Assembly: GCA_965216515.1 (NCBI GenBank)
Contig: OZ244173.1
Span: 682,001 to 746,000, forward strand
From: CAXMRP01 sp965216515
GTDB lineage: Bacteria > Pseudomonadota > Alphaproteobacteria > Rhizobiales > Afifellaceae
DNA length: 64,000 nucleotides
Direction: 5' to 3'
Below, one piece after another: positions 35,279-43,912 of the stretch (position 1 is the stretch's first letter; every line of letters begins with the position of its first letter). Below the pieces are notes generated by a model. The model ran no database searches, was not told where the DNA came from, and was given only the letters and a program-made list of their open reading frames with translations. A program made the translations under genes and the position numbers.

Positions 35279-37408
35279 TCACGATTGCCGTGACGTCTCG
35301 TCAGCGTTTTCCAGATCGTAGATCGCACCGGTCAGCCAGGCCGGCCAGTCCCGCTCGAAGAACGCCGTTGCCGTCTCGTCGAAGCGCCGGTTCGCCCTAG
35401 TGGCGACCGCCATCCGGTCGCCGTCCATCCGGACGACAATCTGCTCGTCCCTGTCTTCGTCCCGTTCCAGACGGAAGCGATAACGCGGCAACGGACCGTG
35501 GACCGACATGGGCAGCGCTTCGCCCCGCGGATCGCAGATCGCGCGCGCGCCCCGGCTTCCGCCGCCACCGGCGATGTAGAAGTCGAGCGCGGCGAGCACC
35601 GCTTCGGATGCCAGCGCCATCTGCTGCCATTGCAGGACCCGGCCGACCTCGCCGGCGCGGCCAAAGGCGATCCCGTTGGCGCGGATCGTCCGGTTCAACC
35701 TCCGCGCATCCTCCAGTGCCCCCGAGACCGCCTCAGCGGTGCACAGGATGCCGGCCTCCTCGCTCATCCGGGCCTGTACCTCGTCGCGGATCCGGCCAAC
35801 GGTCAGATCGCTGCCCGGTTGCAGGATCCGGTCTGTCCGGGCCACCGCTTCGCGGACGGCCGCGGTGGCCGGCGCCACGCCGCCGGCCGGGGAGGGCGGC
35901 GCCTTCGCCGTGCCGCTCGCCGCGATATGTTCGGCCACGCGCGTGCCGTGGACCTGTCCGGCATTCAGGGCCGCGCCGCCCGGCCGTGTTACGCCGTGTG
36001 TCCCCGCCGCCTCGCCGATGGCGTAGATGCCGCCGATATTGGTGCGCCCCCAGGAATCGACCGCGATTCCGCCGTTCATGTGCTGGTTGTTGACCGCAAA
36101 CGCCAGCGGCGAAGTGGCGATGTCGACCTTGTAGCGCCGGTAGAGCTCGATCGCGAGCGGGTTCATGTGCCGAAGCCGGTCGATCGGCAATGCCTGATCC
36201 GCCCCGGCATTGTGCAGATATGACCGCACATCTTCGTCCAGCCGGTCGAGGCTGAACGGGACGTCACCGGGAACCGGCAGCGGATTGCGGTTGAAGTCCA
36301 TGAAGACGCGGCGCCCCTTCCGCCCCTCGCCGGTGATCGCCAGGTCCACGAGGCTGGAACCGAAATCCAGCATCCGCATGGCGTGGAACGGCCATTGATA
36401 GCCCTTCCGGAACACATTCACCGCCAGTTCCCGCGTCGTCCGGTAATAGTCGGCAAGGAAGTGATGCTCCGCGCCGTCCCCATCGACCGAATAGATATGC
36501 GGAATGGCCTGCACATAGGTTCCCGACAGGTTCCACGGAAACCCTTCGCGTCGCGTGCCGATGCCGAACTGGCTTTCGGTGATATTGACCAGCTCAAGCC
36601 CCGCCTCCAGGGCCAGGCCCAGCGACCCGAAGCAGCCGTTGGGAAAAACGCTGTCGCGATAGAGCTCGCCCGGCCCGCCGGCGGCCAGCACGAGCGCTGC
36701 GCCCTCAAACAGGGCGAGGCCGTACGGGTTCCTGTCGCTCCGGTCGCCCGGCCGGATTGCCAGAAGGCCGGTCGCGCGGCGTTGCGGCCCGTCGCCGCAG
36801 GTCAGGATGCGAACTGCCGTCGTCTGGTTGAAGAAGGGAATGCCGAGCCCGATCGCCTCCCGCGCCAGCACCTTGACCATCAGGCGCGAGGTGCGCGGTC
36901 CGCAGCTTGTGGCGCGTCCGGTTTCGTCGTGATCGGTCTGGTAGCGAAGCGTTCCGCCCAGCGCGTCCTGCGGCAGGGGCAGGCCGAGGAATTGCAGCGA
37001 TGCCATGGCGCGAACCGAGCCGACCGCCTCGACATAGGCGGTATCCGCGTCCATTGCGCCGCCGGCGCCGAGGGCGCGGGCCATTGCCCTGAAATTGTCG
37101 CCCTGATCGGCCGTGTTGGCCGTGTGCAGCGTCTGCTTGTCGGAGCCGGAACATGCCGAAGTTCCGCCCCAGGCGCTTTGGCTGATGATCGCCACATCGC
37201 CGCCGCGGCGTTTCAGCTCCACCGCCGCCCGCAACCCCGCCGCCCCACTGCCGACCACGACACCGCCAAAGCGATATGCCGGCACCTCGTGGCCGGAAAC
37301 GGCGACCATGCCGGAGAACGCCGGTTCGGGTTCCAGACGCGGCATGTCGACGTCGGTCAGCTTGTCCAGAACGGCTTGCGGAATGGCTTGCGGAATGACA
37401 GTGGTCAC
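35279..37408 (-). CDS. SdhA/fumarate-reductase-like FAD flavoprotein
   Basis: A 709-residue flavoprotein with the FAD motif GGVVVGSGAAGLRAAVELKRRG near residue 48, the covalent/active-site regions of the SdhA-AprA family (GTSACSGSDKQTLHTAN), a C-terminal domain like succinate dehydrogenase flavoprotein (about 560-700), and the active-site strand GGIYAIGEAAGTHGVTRPGGAALNAGQVHG. No iron-sulfur or membrane subunit gene is next to it. The substrate is unknown. The start is GTG at 37408. A TGGAACGTTCCA operator inside its promoter links it to the LacI regulon 12 kb away. Confidence 0.8.
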   Translation of the reverse strand: MTTVIPQAIPQAVLDKLTDVDMPRLEPEPAFSGMVAVSGHEVPAYRFGGVVVGSGAAGLRAAVELKRRGGDVAIISQSAWGGTSACSGSDKQTLHTANTADQGDNFRAMARALGAGGAMDADTAYVEAVGSVRAMASLQFLGLPLPQDALGGTLRYQTDHDETGRATSCGPRTSRLMVKVLAREAIGLGIPFFNQTTAVRILTCGDGPQRRATGLLAIRPGDRSDRNPYGLALFEGAALVLAAGGPGELYRDSVFPNGCFGSLGLALEAGLELVNITESQFGIGTRREGFPWNLSGTYVQAIPHIYSVDGDGAEHHFLADYYRTTRELAVNVFRKGYQWPFHAMRMLDFGSSLVDLAITGEGRKGRRVFMDFNRNPLPVPGDVPFSLDRLDEDVRSYLHNAGADQALPIDRLRHMNPLAIELYRRYKVDIATSPLAFAVNNQHMNGGIAVDSWGRTNIGGIYAIGEAAGTHGVTRPGGAALNAGQVHGTRVAEHIAASGTAKAPPSPAGGVAPATAAVREAVARTDRILQPGSDLTVGRIRDEVQARMSEEAGILCTAEAVSGALEDARRLNRTIRANGIAFGRAGEVGRVLQWQQMALASEAVLAALDFYIAGGGGSRGARAICDPRGEALPMSVHGPLPRYRFRLERDEDRDEQIVVRMDGDRMAVATRANRRFDETATAFFERDWPAWLTGAIYDLENADETSRQS
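37377..37400. repeat. 12-bp tandem duplication inside the flavoprotein N-terminus
   Basis: The unit cttgcggaatgg/gcttgcggaatg occurs twice in tandem near 37377-37400 and encodes the repeat AIPQAIPQ at residues 8-11 of the flavoprotein. The 12-bp length keeps the reading frame. Confidence 0.75.
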
Positions 37409-37669
37409 GATGTCCGATCCGTTTGTTCGGGCCTGTCCGGCCCCCGCCTTCCGGATCCGCGACCACGGTCTCCGGTCCGTCGCTTTCCCGGTACCGTACG
37501 GCGGGGCTTTCCGGATGCACGATCGTTCACCGCATCCCGGTTGGACGCGGCCGGCGCACCGGATCCACCACACCCAACCCCGCTCCGGCGGACACGATCG
37601 TGGGCCCCATGTCGGCCGATTGCCGCCCGGTTCACCGAACAGGGAACGGCGGGTCCCGAATGGATTTCC

Positions 37670-37698
37670 GCACTATCTGGAACGTTCCAATCTGTCAA
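37670..37698 (-). promoter_or_regulatory. promoter of the flavoprotein gene, overlapped by a LacI operator
   Basis: On the minus strand: TTGACA (37698-37693), a 17-bp spacer and TAGTGC (37675-37670). The spacer contains the full palindrome, as at the CoA-transferase promoter. Confidence 0.6.
37678..37689. promoter_or_regulatory. LacI-type operator 3
   Basis: TGGAACGTTCCA, identical in all 12 positions to the two operators at 25231 and 25253. I found no fourth copy in the window. Confidence 0.75.
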
Positions 37699-37821
37699 GC
37701 CGTGGCAGCCGGCAACGCCAGCGCGGACACACCCGTAGGAAGATCCGATTCCGTCCAACCTTGACGATATGCTGGAACAGGGATCGCCGCGATTTCGAAC
37801 CGACGACGGACCCAACAATGG

Positions 37822-37911
37822 TGGCGGATGGGGTGGGATTCGAACCCACGAGACGGTTGCCCGCCTGCCGGTTTTCAAGACCGGTGCCTTCAACCACTCG
37901 GCCACCCATCC
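37822..37911 (-). tRNA. tRNA-Ser (anticodon UGA), CCA encoded
   Basis: Minus-strand cloverleaf with acceptor GGATGGG pairing CCCATCC, G discriminator and encoded CCA (37822-37824). The anticodon loop is CTTGAAA, giving anticodon TGA. A long variable arm (about GGCAGGCGGGCAACCGTC) and GGTTCGAATCC T-arm confirm a class II serine tRNA. Length is 90 nt. Confidence 0.96.
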
Positions 37912-38176
37912 TGCGTGCCTGTGCCTTGCGCCGGTCCGCGCCCGTTGCACGCCGGCCCGGAACCTGGTCGCGGCCCGTATGTGAGCGAGTATGTGGCCGA
38001 GTTTGTCCCGCCATGCAAGCCGCCGGTCCGCGATTCCGGCCGGTGCCCGGCGACACGACTTGAAACATCCGCCAACAGCCGCTAACCAGTTCGACGGAGG
38101 GGTGCGCTTCGGTTGCCGGATCCGGCCATGCCGGACGGCGGCGCCGCCGGTTGAGGCAGGACGGGTGCACGAAACG

Positions 38177-39169
38177 ATGATGCGGGGGACCATGCTGGTG
38201 AAGGGCAGGGGCATCCACAGGGCGAAGACCGGCGCACCGTGCGCCGCCGCCGGCAAACTGGCGCTTCTTGCCGCCGTCGTCGCGGTCGGCCTCGCCGGTT
38301 GCCAGTCGAAATCCACCAGGACCGCGGCCAAGGTCGATCCCAAGCTCGGCGTTGCCGCCAGCCCGCGCGTCGTCGCCGAGAACAAGGCGGTGCCCCGCGG
38401 CGGCGGTCGCTATCATGTCGGCAATCCCTACACCATCGCCGGCCGTATCTACACGCCGGCCGAAAATCCGAACTACGAGGCTGTCGGCGTCGCCTCTTAC
38501 TACGGCCGGGCGTTTCACGGCCGCAAGACCGCCAACGGCGAGGTTTTCGACATGCACGCCCTGTCGGCGGCGCATCCGACCCTGCCGCTGCCCTCCTATG
38601 TCCGGGTGACGAATCTCGACAATGACCGCTCCGTCATTGTCCGTGTCAACGATCGCGGCCCCTTCGCCCATGGCCGGCTGATCGACGTTTCCCGCCGGGC
38701 CGCTGACATGCTCGGTTTTGTCAAGACCGGCACAGCCAAGGTCCGGGTTCAGTATATCGAGGTGGCCCGTCTCGACGGCGCCGACGAAAAGATGCTGGTG
38801 GCGTCCTATCGCGGTCCCGATCTGCCGCGGGCACCTGCGCCGCCGGGCGGCCGGCCGCAACCTGTCCTTGTCGCCTACACCGGCACGGCGCATCCGCCAG
38901 GCAGCGGCGCGGCGGCTCCACCCGGCCGGATCGGCGAATTCGTGCCGGCATCGGAAGTGTCCGCCGGTGTGCCCTTCGACCCGTTTGCCGTCCTGACCGG
39001 CCCGGGTCGCTATGCCTTGACGGCGCCGCGACCGACCAGGGCGCTGTTTGCCGCCGCTTCGCCGGCCGGCCATGGGCTTTCCGCCTATGCCGCGCAGCCA
39101 CCGCGCCCGGCCGGATTTGCCCGCCATGAGGCCATCCGGGCGATCGGCCGGCTGGCATCCGCCCGGTGA
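38177..39169 (+). CDS. rlpA: RlpA-like septal lytic transglycosylase lipoprotein
   Basis: A 330-residue lipoprotein with lipobox LAGC (C42) after a hydrophobic signal. The double-psi beta-barrel domain (about 100-195) has VGVASYYGRAFHGRKTANGEVFD, LPSYVRVTNL and VRVNDRGPF with the catalytic Asp. RlpA cleaves denuded glycan strands in septal peptidoglycan. The C-terminal 110 residues are Pro/Ala-rich with no clear SPOR domain. Two adjacent ATGs (38177, 38180) make the start uncertain by one codon. It precedes dacC. Confidence 0.88.
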   Translation: MMRGTMLVKGRGIHRAKTGAPCAAAGKLALLAAVVAVGLAGCQSKSTRTAAKVDPKLGVAASPRVVAENKAVPRGGGRYHVGNPYTIAGRIYTPAENPNYEAVGVASYYGRAFHGRKTANGEVFDMHALSAAHPTLPLPSYVRVTNLDNDRSVIVRVNDRGPFAHGRLIDVSRRAADMLGFVKTGTAKVRVQYIEVARLDGADEKMLVASYRGPDLPRAPAPPGGRPQPVLVAYTGTAHPPGSGAAAPPGRIGEFVPASEVSAGVPFDPFAVLTGPGRYALTAPRPTRALFAAASPAGHGLSAYAAQPPRPAGFARHEAIRAIGRLASAR

Positions 39170-39307
39170 ACTGACACGCATTCGCCGGCGCGGCCGCCGC
39201 CGCCCGGATCTTTTCTCACACGCCCTTTTCACACCCGCCGTTGATTTCCGCGTGCGCGCGGGCATTATCTGTGGCATCGGGACGATGGCGACAGAACGGC
39301 GGATTCG

Positions 39308-40507
39308 ATGGCACGGGCTTGGATGGCACGGACAGGCGGGACACGGGATTTGGCATTGCGGCGGATGCGCCTGCTTGCCGCGCTGGTCGTCATTCTGGCG
39401 TTTCCACTGCCCGGCGCCCTGGCCCAGTCGTTTCAGACCAAGGCGCCGTTCGCCATCCTCATCGATGCCGAAAGCGGCACGGTCCTGTTTGAAAACAACG
39501 CCCACGACCTGATGGCGCCGGCGTCGATGGCCAAGCTGATGCTGGTTGATTATGTCTTTGACGCCATCACCAACAAGGAGCTGTCGCTCAGCGACGAATT
39601 CGTCATCTCCGAAAACGCCTGGCGCAAGGGCGGGGCGGTGTCCGGTGGCTCCACCATGTTCGCCGAGCTCGATTCCCGCGTTCAGCTCGGCGACCTTCTG
39701 CGCGGGGTCATCATCCAGTCCGGCAACGATGCCGCGATCGCGATCGCCGAAGGACTGGCCGGATCGGAACTCGCATTTTCCGAACTCATGAACGATCATG
39801 CCCGCGAGATCGGCCTGAGGGATTCCACCTTCCGCAACGCCACCGGTCTTCCCGATCCCGTCCAGCGGGTGACCGCCCATGACCTGGCCTTCCTTGCCCG
39901 GCACATCGTCAACTCCTATCCCGACCTCTACACGATTTTCGCCGAGCCGGATTTCACCTGGAACGACATCTTCCAGAAGAATCGCAATCCGCTCCTTACC
40001 CGCGGCATCGCGGCCGACGGCCTGAAGACCGGACACACCGCGGAGTCCGGCTATGGCATTGTCGGATCGGCGGTCGCCGGCCGCCAGCGTCTGATCGTCG
40101 TCGTCAACGGCCTGGAGAACGCCAGCGACCGGGCGCTGGAAGCCCAGAAACTGCTGGAATGGGGCTTTCGTTCCTTCCGCACCGTCAAGCTCTTCGACGC
40201 CGGCGAGGTTCTGGCCCAGGGCCGGGTCTATGGCGGCTCCGAAAGCCGCGTCGGCCTGAAGACCGGCGAGCCGGTCAACATCCTCACCCACCGCTCCTCG
40301 CGCGAGCCGTTGAAGGCCCGTGTCGTCTACAAGGGGCCGGTCATGGCGCCGGTGACGCCGGACAGGGAAGTCGGGATCGTCCGCATCTGGCAGGGCGATC
40401 GCCTGATCCGCGAGGCACCCGTCTACACCGCCGACGCCATCGGCGAGGGCGAACTGCACCAGCGCGCTCTCGATGCCATCTTCGAGATCGCCTTCGGATG
40501 GCTGTAG
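39308..40507 (+). CDS. dacC: D-alanyl-D-alanine carboxypeptidase (penicillin-binding protein, DacC type)
   Basis: A 399-residue serine DD-carboxypeptidase. The three penicillin-binding motifs are present: SMAK (73-76), SGN (138-140) and KTG (240-242). The signal peptide ends at ALA-QSF (residue 40). The C-terminal PBP5 domain is residues about 295-385. It trims the terminal D-Ala of peptidoglycan pentapeptides in the periplasm. In-frame ATGs at 39323 and 39365 would shorten the signal peptide n-region. Its last 10 bp overlap tmk. Confidence 0.92.
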   Translation: MARAWMARTGGTRDLALRRMRLLAALVVILAFPLPGALAQSFQTKAPFAILIDAESGTVLFENNAHDLMAPASMAKLMLVDYVFDAITNKELSLSDEFVISENAWRKGGAVSGGSTMFAELDSRVQLGDLLRGVIIQSGNDAAIAIAEGLAGSELAFSELMNDHAREIGLRDSTFRNATGLPDPVQRVTAHDLAFLARHIVNSYPDLYTIFAEPDFTWNDIFQKNRNPLLTRGIAADGLKTGHTAESGYGIVGSAVAGRQRLIVVVNGLENASDRALEAQKLLEWGFRSFRTVKLFDAGEVLAQGRVYGGSESRVGLKTGEPVNILTHRSSREPLKARVVYKGPVMAPVTPDREVGIVRIWQGDRLIREAPVYTADAIGEGELHQRALDAIFEIAFGWL

Positions 40508-41202
40508 GGGCCGGCGACGGCGCGCGGACCGCATCCGGCCGCGGCTGCTTCATCACCCTAGAAGGCGGCGAATGCGCCGGCAAATCCACCCAGATCGCCC
40601 GGATCGCCAACTGGCTCCGCGACCGCGGCGTCGCCGTCGTGACAACCCGCGAACCGGGGGGCAGCCCGGCGGCCGAAGTCCTGCGGACCCTGCTGCTGGA
40701 AGGTCGCGCCCGCCGGTTCGGGCCCCGGGCCGAAGCACTATTGTTTGCCATCGCCAGGGCCGATCACATGGAGACGCGCATTCGCCCGGCACTCAACGCC
40801 GGAAAATGGGTCGTCTGCGATCGCTTCATGGATTCAACCCGCGTCTACCAGGGCGCCGACGGCGTGAGTGAATCGGATCTTCACCGGCTCGACGAGATCG
40901 CCGTCGGCACCGACCGGCCGGACCTGACCCTCATACTCGACCTGCCGGTCGCCGACATGGAGACGCGAATGGCCGGCCGCAACACCGGGCGCGACCGCTT
41001 CGAGGCCGATGACCGCGACCGCCACGCGGACCGCCGCCGGCGCTTCCTTGCCATCGCGGCGGCCGAGCCGGACCGCTGTGCCGTTGTCGATGCCGGTCGG
41101 CGCGAAGAGGACGTTTTCGCCGACATTGCCGCCATTCTGGCCGCGCGTTTCGACCTGCCCGACACCCGGGCGGGGGAAGGCGGATCGGCGGGGGAGGGTT
41201 GA
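40498..41202 (+). CDS. tmk: thymidylate kinase
   Basis: A 234-residue kinase for dTMP. The P-loop is EGGECAGKST, with Cys where most Tmk proteins have Gly. Other motifs: TTREPGGSPAAEVLRTLLL, the DR motif VVCDRFMDSTRVYQG, and the DLPVADMETRMAGRN lid region. The start ATG lies inside the dacC end, a 10-bp overlap. About 15 residues precede the conserved core. It is followed 4 bp later by holB. Confidence 0.93.
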   Translation: MAVGAGDGARTASGRGCFITLEGGECAGKSTQIARIANWLRDRGVAVVTTREPGGSPAAEVLRTLLLEGRARRFGPRAEALLFAIARADHMETRIRPALNAGKWVVCDRFMDSTRVYQGADGVSESDLHRLDEIAVGTDRPDLTLILDLPVADMETRMAGRNTGRDRFEADDRDRHADRRRRFLAIAAAEPDRCAVVDAGRREEDVFADIAAILAARFDLPDTRAGEGGSAGEG

Positions 41203-41206
41203 TCGG

Positions 41207-42280
41207 ATGGCTAGGGATCCCGCCCCCGTGATCCAGCCCCCCGACCGGATCGAGGATATCGAGCTGCCGCGTGAAAGCCGGCGCCTGGTCGGCCACGACG
41301 CCGCCCGCGCCGCCTTCGCCGGCGCCGTGCGAAGCGGCCGGCTGCATCATGCCTGGCTGCTGACCGGCCCGCCCGGTATCGGCAAGGCGACCTTCGCCTT
41401 CGCCATGGCCCGGGCACTTCTGTCCGGCGCCGATCCGTCGCTCGACGCTTTCGACGCGCCATCCGGCCACCCCGTCACCGGCAAGGTCGCCGCCGGCGCC
41501 CACCCCAATCTTCGCCATCTCCAGCGCGTCTGGGATCGGAAAAACAAACGCCACCGCACCGAACTCACGGTCGACGAGGTGCGCCGGATCATCCCCTTTT
41601 TCGGCACCACCGCTGCGGAAGCCGGCTGGCGGATCGTCATTGTCGACACAGCCGATGAGATGAACCGCAACGCCGCCAACGCGCTCCTGAAATCGCTGGA
41701 GGAACCGCCGGACAAGGCGCTGTTTTTCCTTGTGGCCAACCGTCCCGAACGCCTGCTGGCGACGATCCGGTCGCGTTGCCGCAGGCTCGCCCTGACCCCG
41801 CTCGGGCGCCCGGATCTGGTTCAGGTGCTGTCCCGGCTGGGCGTCGATATCGACGCCGCCGGCGACCGCGACACGCTGCTCGCCCTCGCCGAAGGCAGCC
41901 CCCGCCGGGCCATCGACCTGATCCGCCGCGACGGCCTGACCCTCCACGCCGATCTGGTGCGCATTCTGGCCGATCCGGCGGCCGATGGCGGGCGCGATGG
42001 CCCGATCGCGTTCGCCCGCAACGCCGCCGACCTCCGCAACGACACCTTTTCGCGCTTTGTCGATTGCTACTTCGGCTATCTGCACCGGCGCATTCGCCGG
42101 CAACCCGAACCGGGCGCCGCCGGTGCTCCCGATCTGCCGCTTGTGAGTTGGGCCGCGCTGTGGGAAAAGGCCGCAAACGCGCTGCGGGATGTGGAAACCT
42201 TCAACCTCGACCGCAGCCAGTTTGTCCTGGACCAGATCGAAACCGCCCGGGCGGCCATTCATCGTTCCGCCCGCTCCTAG
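41207..42280 (+). CDS. holB: DNA polymerase III delta-prime subunit
   Basis: A 357-residue clamp-loader subunit. AAA+ features are the P-loop GPPGIGKATFAFAMARAL, ANALLKSLEEPP and the TIRSRCRRL sensor region. It lacks the DnaX-like zinc-binding cysteines. It works in the clamp-loader complex with DnaX and HolA. GGGGAGGG overlaps the tmk stop. The tmk-holB-metG-tatD order is standard in alphaproteobacteria. Confidence 0.93.
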   Translation: MARDPAPVIQPPDRIEDIELPRESRRLVGHDAARAAFAGAVRSGRLHHAWLLTGPPGIGKATFAFAMARALLSGADPSLDAFDAPSGHPVTGKVAAGAHPNLRHLQRVWDRKNKRHRTELTVDEVRRIIPFFGTTAAEAGWRIVIVDTADEMNRNAANALLKSLEEPPDKALFFLVANRPERLLATIRSRCRRLALTPLGRPDLVQVLSRLGVDIDAAGDRDTLLALAEGSPRRAIDLIRRDGLTLHADLVRILADPAADGGRDGPIAFARNAADLRNDTFSRFVDCYFGYLHRRIRRQPEPGAAGAPDLPLVSWAALWEKAANALRDVETFNLDRSQFVLDQIETARAAIHRSARS

Positions 42281-42293
42281 GCGTTTGTACGCC

Positions 42294-43898
42294 ATGCCAA
42301 GCCCGACGCGACCCGACACCAACATGCCCGACGAACCCCGCTACTATCTGACGACCCCGATCTTCTATCCCAATGGCGAGCCCCATATCGGCCACGCCTA
42401 TACGGACATGGTCAGCGACGCCATCGCCCGGTTTCACAGGCTGAACGGCGAAAACGTCTATTTCCTGACCGGCACCGACGAGCACGGGCTGAAGATGCAG
42501 CAGACGGCGGAGGAACTCGGCCTGCCGGTGCAGGAGCTCGCCGACCGGAATTCGGCGCGCTTCCGCGACCTTGTCGACGCACTGGACATCTCGCCGGACG
42601 ACTTCATCCGCACCACCGAACCCCGCCATCATCGTTCCGCCCAGGCCATCTGGCAACGCATGGCCGACGCCGGCCACATCTATTCCGGCACCTATTCCGG
42701 CTGGTATTCGGTGCGCCAGGAGGGCTATTACGACGAATCGGAGACCACCGTCGGCGACGACGGCGTGCGCCGCGAGCCGCTCGGCTCGCCGGTCGAGTGG
42801 ATGGAGGAGGAGAGCTACTTCTTCCGCCTGTCCACCTTTGCCGACAGGCTTCTGGCCCACTATGACGCCCACCCCGATTTCATCCTGCCCGCCGAACGGC
42901 GCAACGAGGTGGCAAGCTTTGTGCGCGGCGGCCTGAAGGACCTGTCCATTTCGCGGACCACCTTCCAGTGGGGCATCAAGGTGCCGGACGCGGCCGACCA
43001 TGTGATGTATGTGTGGATCGACGCGCTGACCAATTACATCACCGGCGTCGGCTTTCCCGACGAGGCCGATCCGCTGTGGCGGTTCTGGCCGGCCGACCTG
43101 CACGTCATCGGCAAGGACATCGTGCGTTTCCACGCCGTCTACTGGCCGGCCTTCCTGATGGCCGCCGGCCTGGAACTGCCCCGCCGCGTCTTCGCCCACG
43201 GCTTCCTGTTCAACCGCGGCGAGAAGATGTCCAAGTCGGTCGGCAACGTCATCGATCCCTTCGCGCTCGCCGACCATTACGGCATCGACCAGGTGCGCTA
43301 TTTCTTCATGCGCGAGGTACCCTTCGGCCAGGACGGCACCTACAGCCACGAGGCGATCGTCAACCGGATCAACGCCGATCTGGCCAACGATTTCGGCAAT
43401 CTCGCCCAGCGGTCGCTGTCCATGATAGCCAAGCATTGCGAGGCGGCGGTGCCGGCGCCGGGCGCCTTCGCCGACGCCGACCGCGCCCTGGTGGACGCCG
43501 CCGACGCGCTGCTTCAGACGGCGCGTGGCCACATGGCGACCGAGGGCCTGCACCTGGTGCTGGCCGCCCTGTGGCAGGTGGTCGGCGACGCCAACCGCTA
43601 TTTCGCCGCCCAGGAGCCCTGGGCGCTGCGCAAGAGCGATCCGGAGCGCATGAATACCGTGCTCTATGTGACCGTCGAGGCGGTGCGCCAGGTGGCGATC
43701 CTCGCCCAGCCTTTCATGCCGGGCGCCTGCGCCCGCATGCTCGACAGCCTGGGCGTGGCCGCCGACAGCCGGGACTTCGCCCATCTGGGCGCGGCCGGAC
43801 GGCTGGCGCCCGGCGCGCCGTTGCCCAAGCCCGCGCCGGTGTTTCCGCGCTATGTGGAGCCGGAGGCGGCGGACACAGCGGGGCAGGGGCGCGGGTAA
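42294..43898 (+). CDS. metG: methionyl-tRNA synthetase
   Basis: A 534-residue class I synthetase with HIGH as PHIGHAYTD near residue 31 and KMSKS as EKMSKSVGN near residue 312. The four-cysteine zinc knuckle of the E. coli type is absent, as usual for the shorter MetG class in alphaproteobacteria. The C-terminus ends with the anticodon-binding helices; no tRNA-binding EMAP domain is present. Alternative in-frame ATG at 42324 (MPDEPRYYLTTPI). Confidence 0.95.
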   Translation: MPSPTRPDTNMPDEPRYYLTTPIFYPNGEPHIGHAYTDMVSDAIARFHRLNGENVYFLTGTDEHGLKMQQTAEELGLPVQELADRNSARFRDLVDALDISPDDFIRTTEPRHHRSAQAIWQRMADAGHIYSGTYSGWYSVRQEGYYDESETTVGDDGVRREPLGSPVEWMEEESYFFRLSTFADRLLAHYDAHPDFILPAERRNEVASFVRGGLKDLSISRTTFQWGIKVPDAADHVMYVWIDALTNYITGVGFPDEADPLWRFWPADLHVIGKDIVRFHAVYWPAFLMAAGLELPRRVFAHGFLFNRGEKMSKSVGNVIDPFALADHYGIDQVRYFFMREVPFGQDGTYSHEAIVNRINADLANDFGNLAQRSLSMIAKHCEAAVPAPGAFADADRALVDAADALLQTARGHMATEGLHLVLAALWQVVGDANRYFAAQEPWALRKSDPERMNTVLYVTVEAVRQVAILAQPFMPGACARMLDSLGVAADSRDFAHLGAAGRLAPGAPLPKPAPVFPRYVEPEAADTAGQGRG

Positions 43899-43912
43899 AA
43901 GCCTTGGCATCC

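Larger units (their letters stand above)
37409..37821. other. leader and promoter region of the flavoprotein gene
   Basis: 413 bp between the flavoprotein start and tRNA-Ser. It holds the operator-containing promoter at 37670-37698 and a predicted leader of about 260 nt. No other gene is supported. Confidence 0.5.

Noticed and set aside
37673..40534. 953-codon open frame on the minus strand opposite rlpA and dacC
   Set aside because: It is antisense to two clearly conserved genes and covers a tRNA region; the translation is low-complexity and resembles no family. High GC creates long shadow frames.
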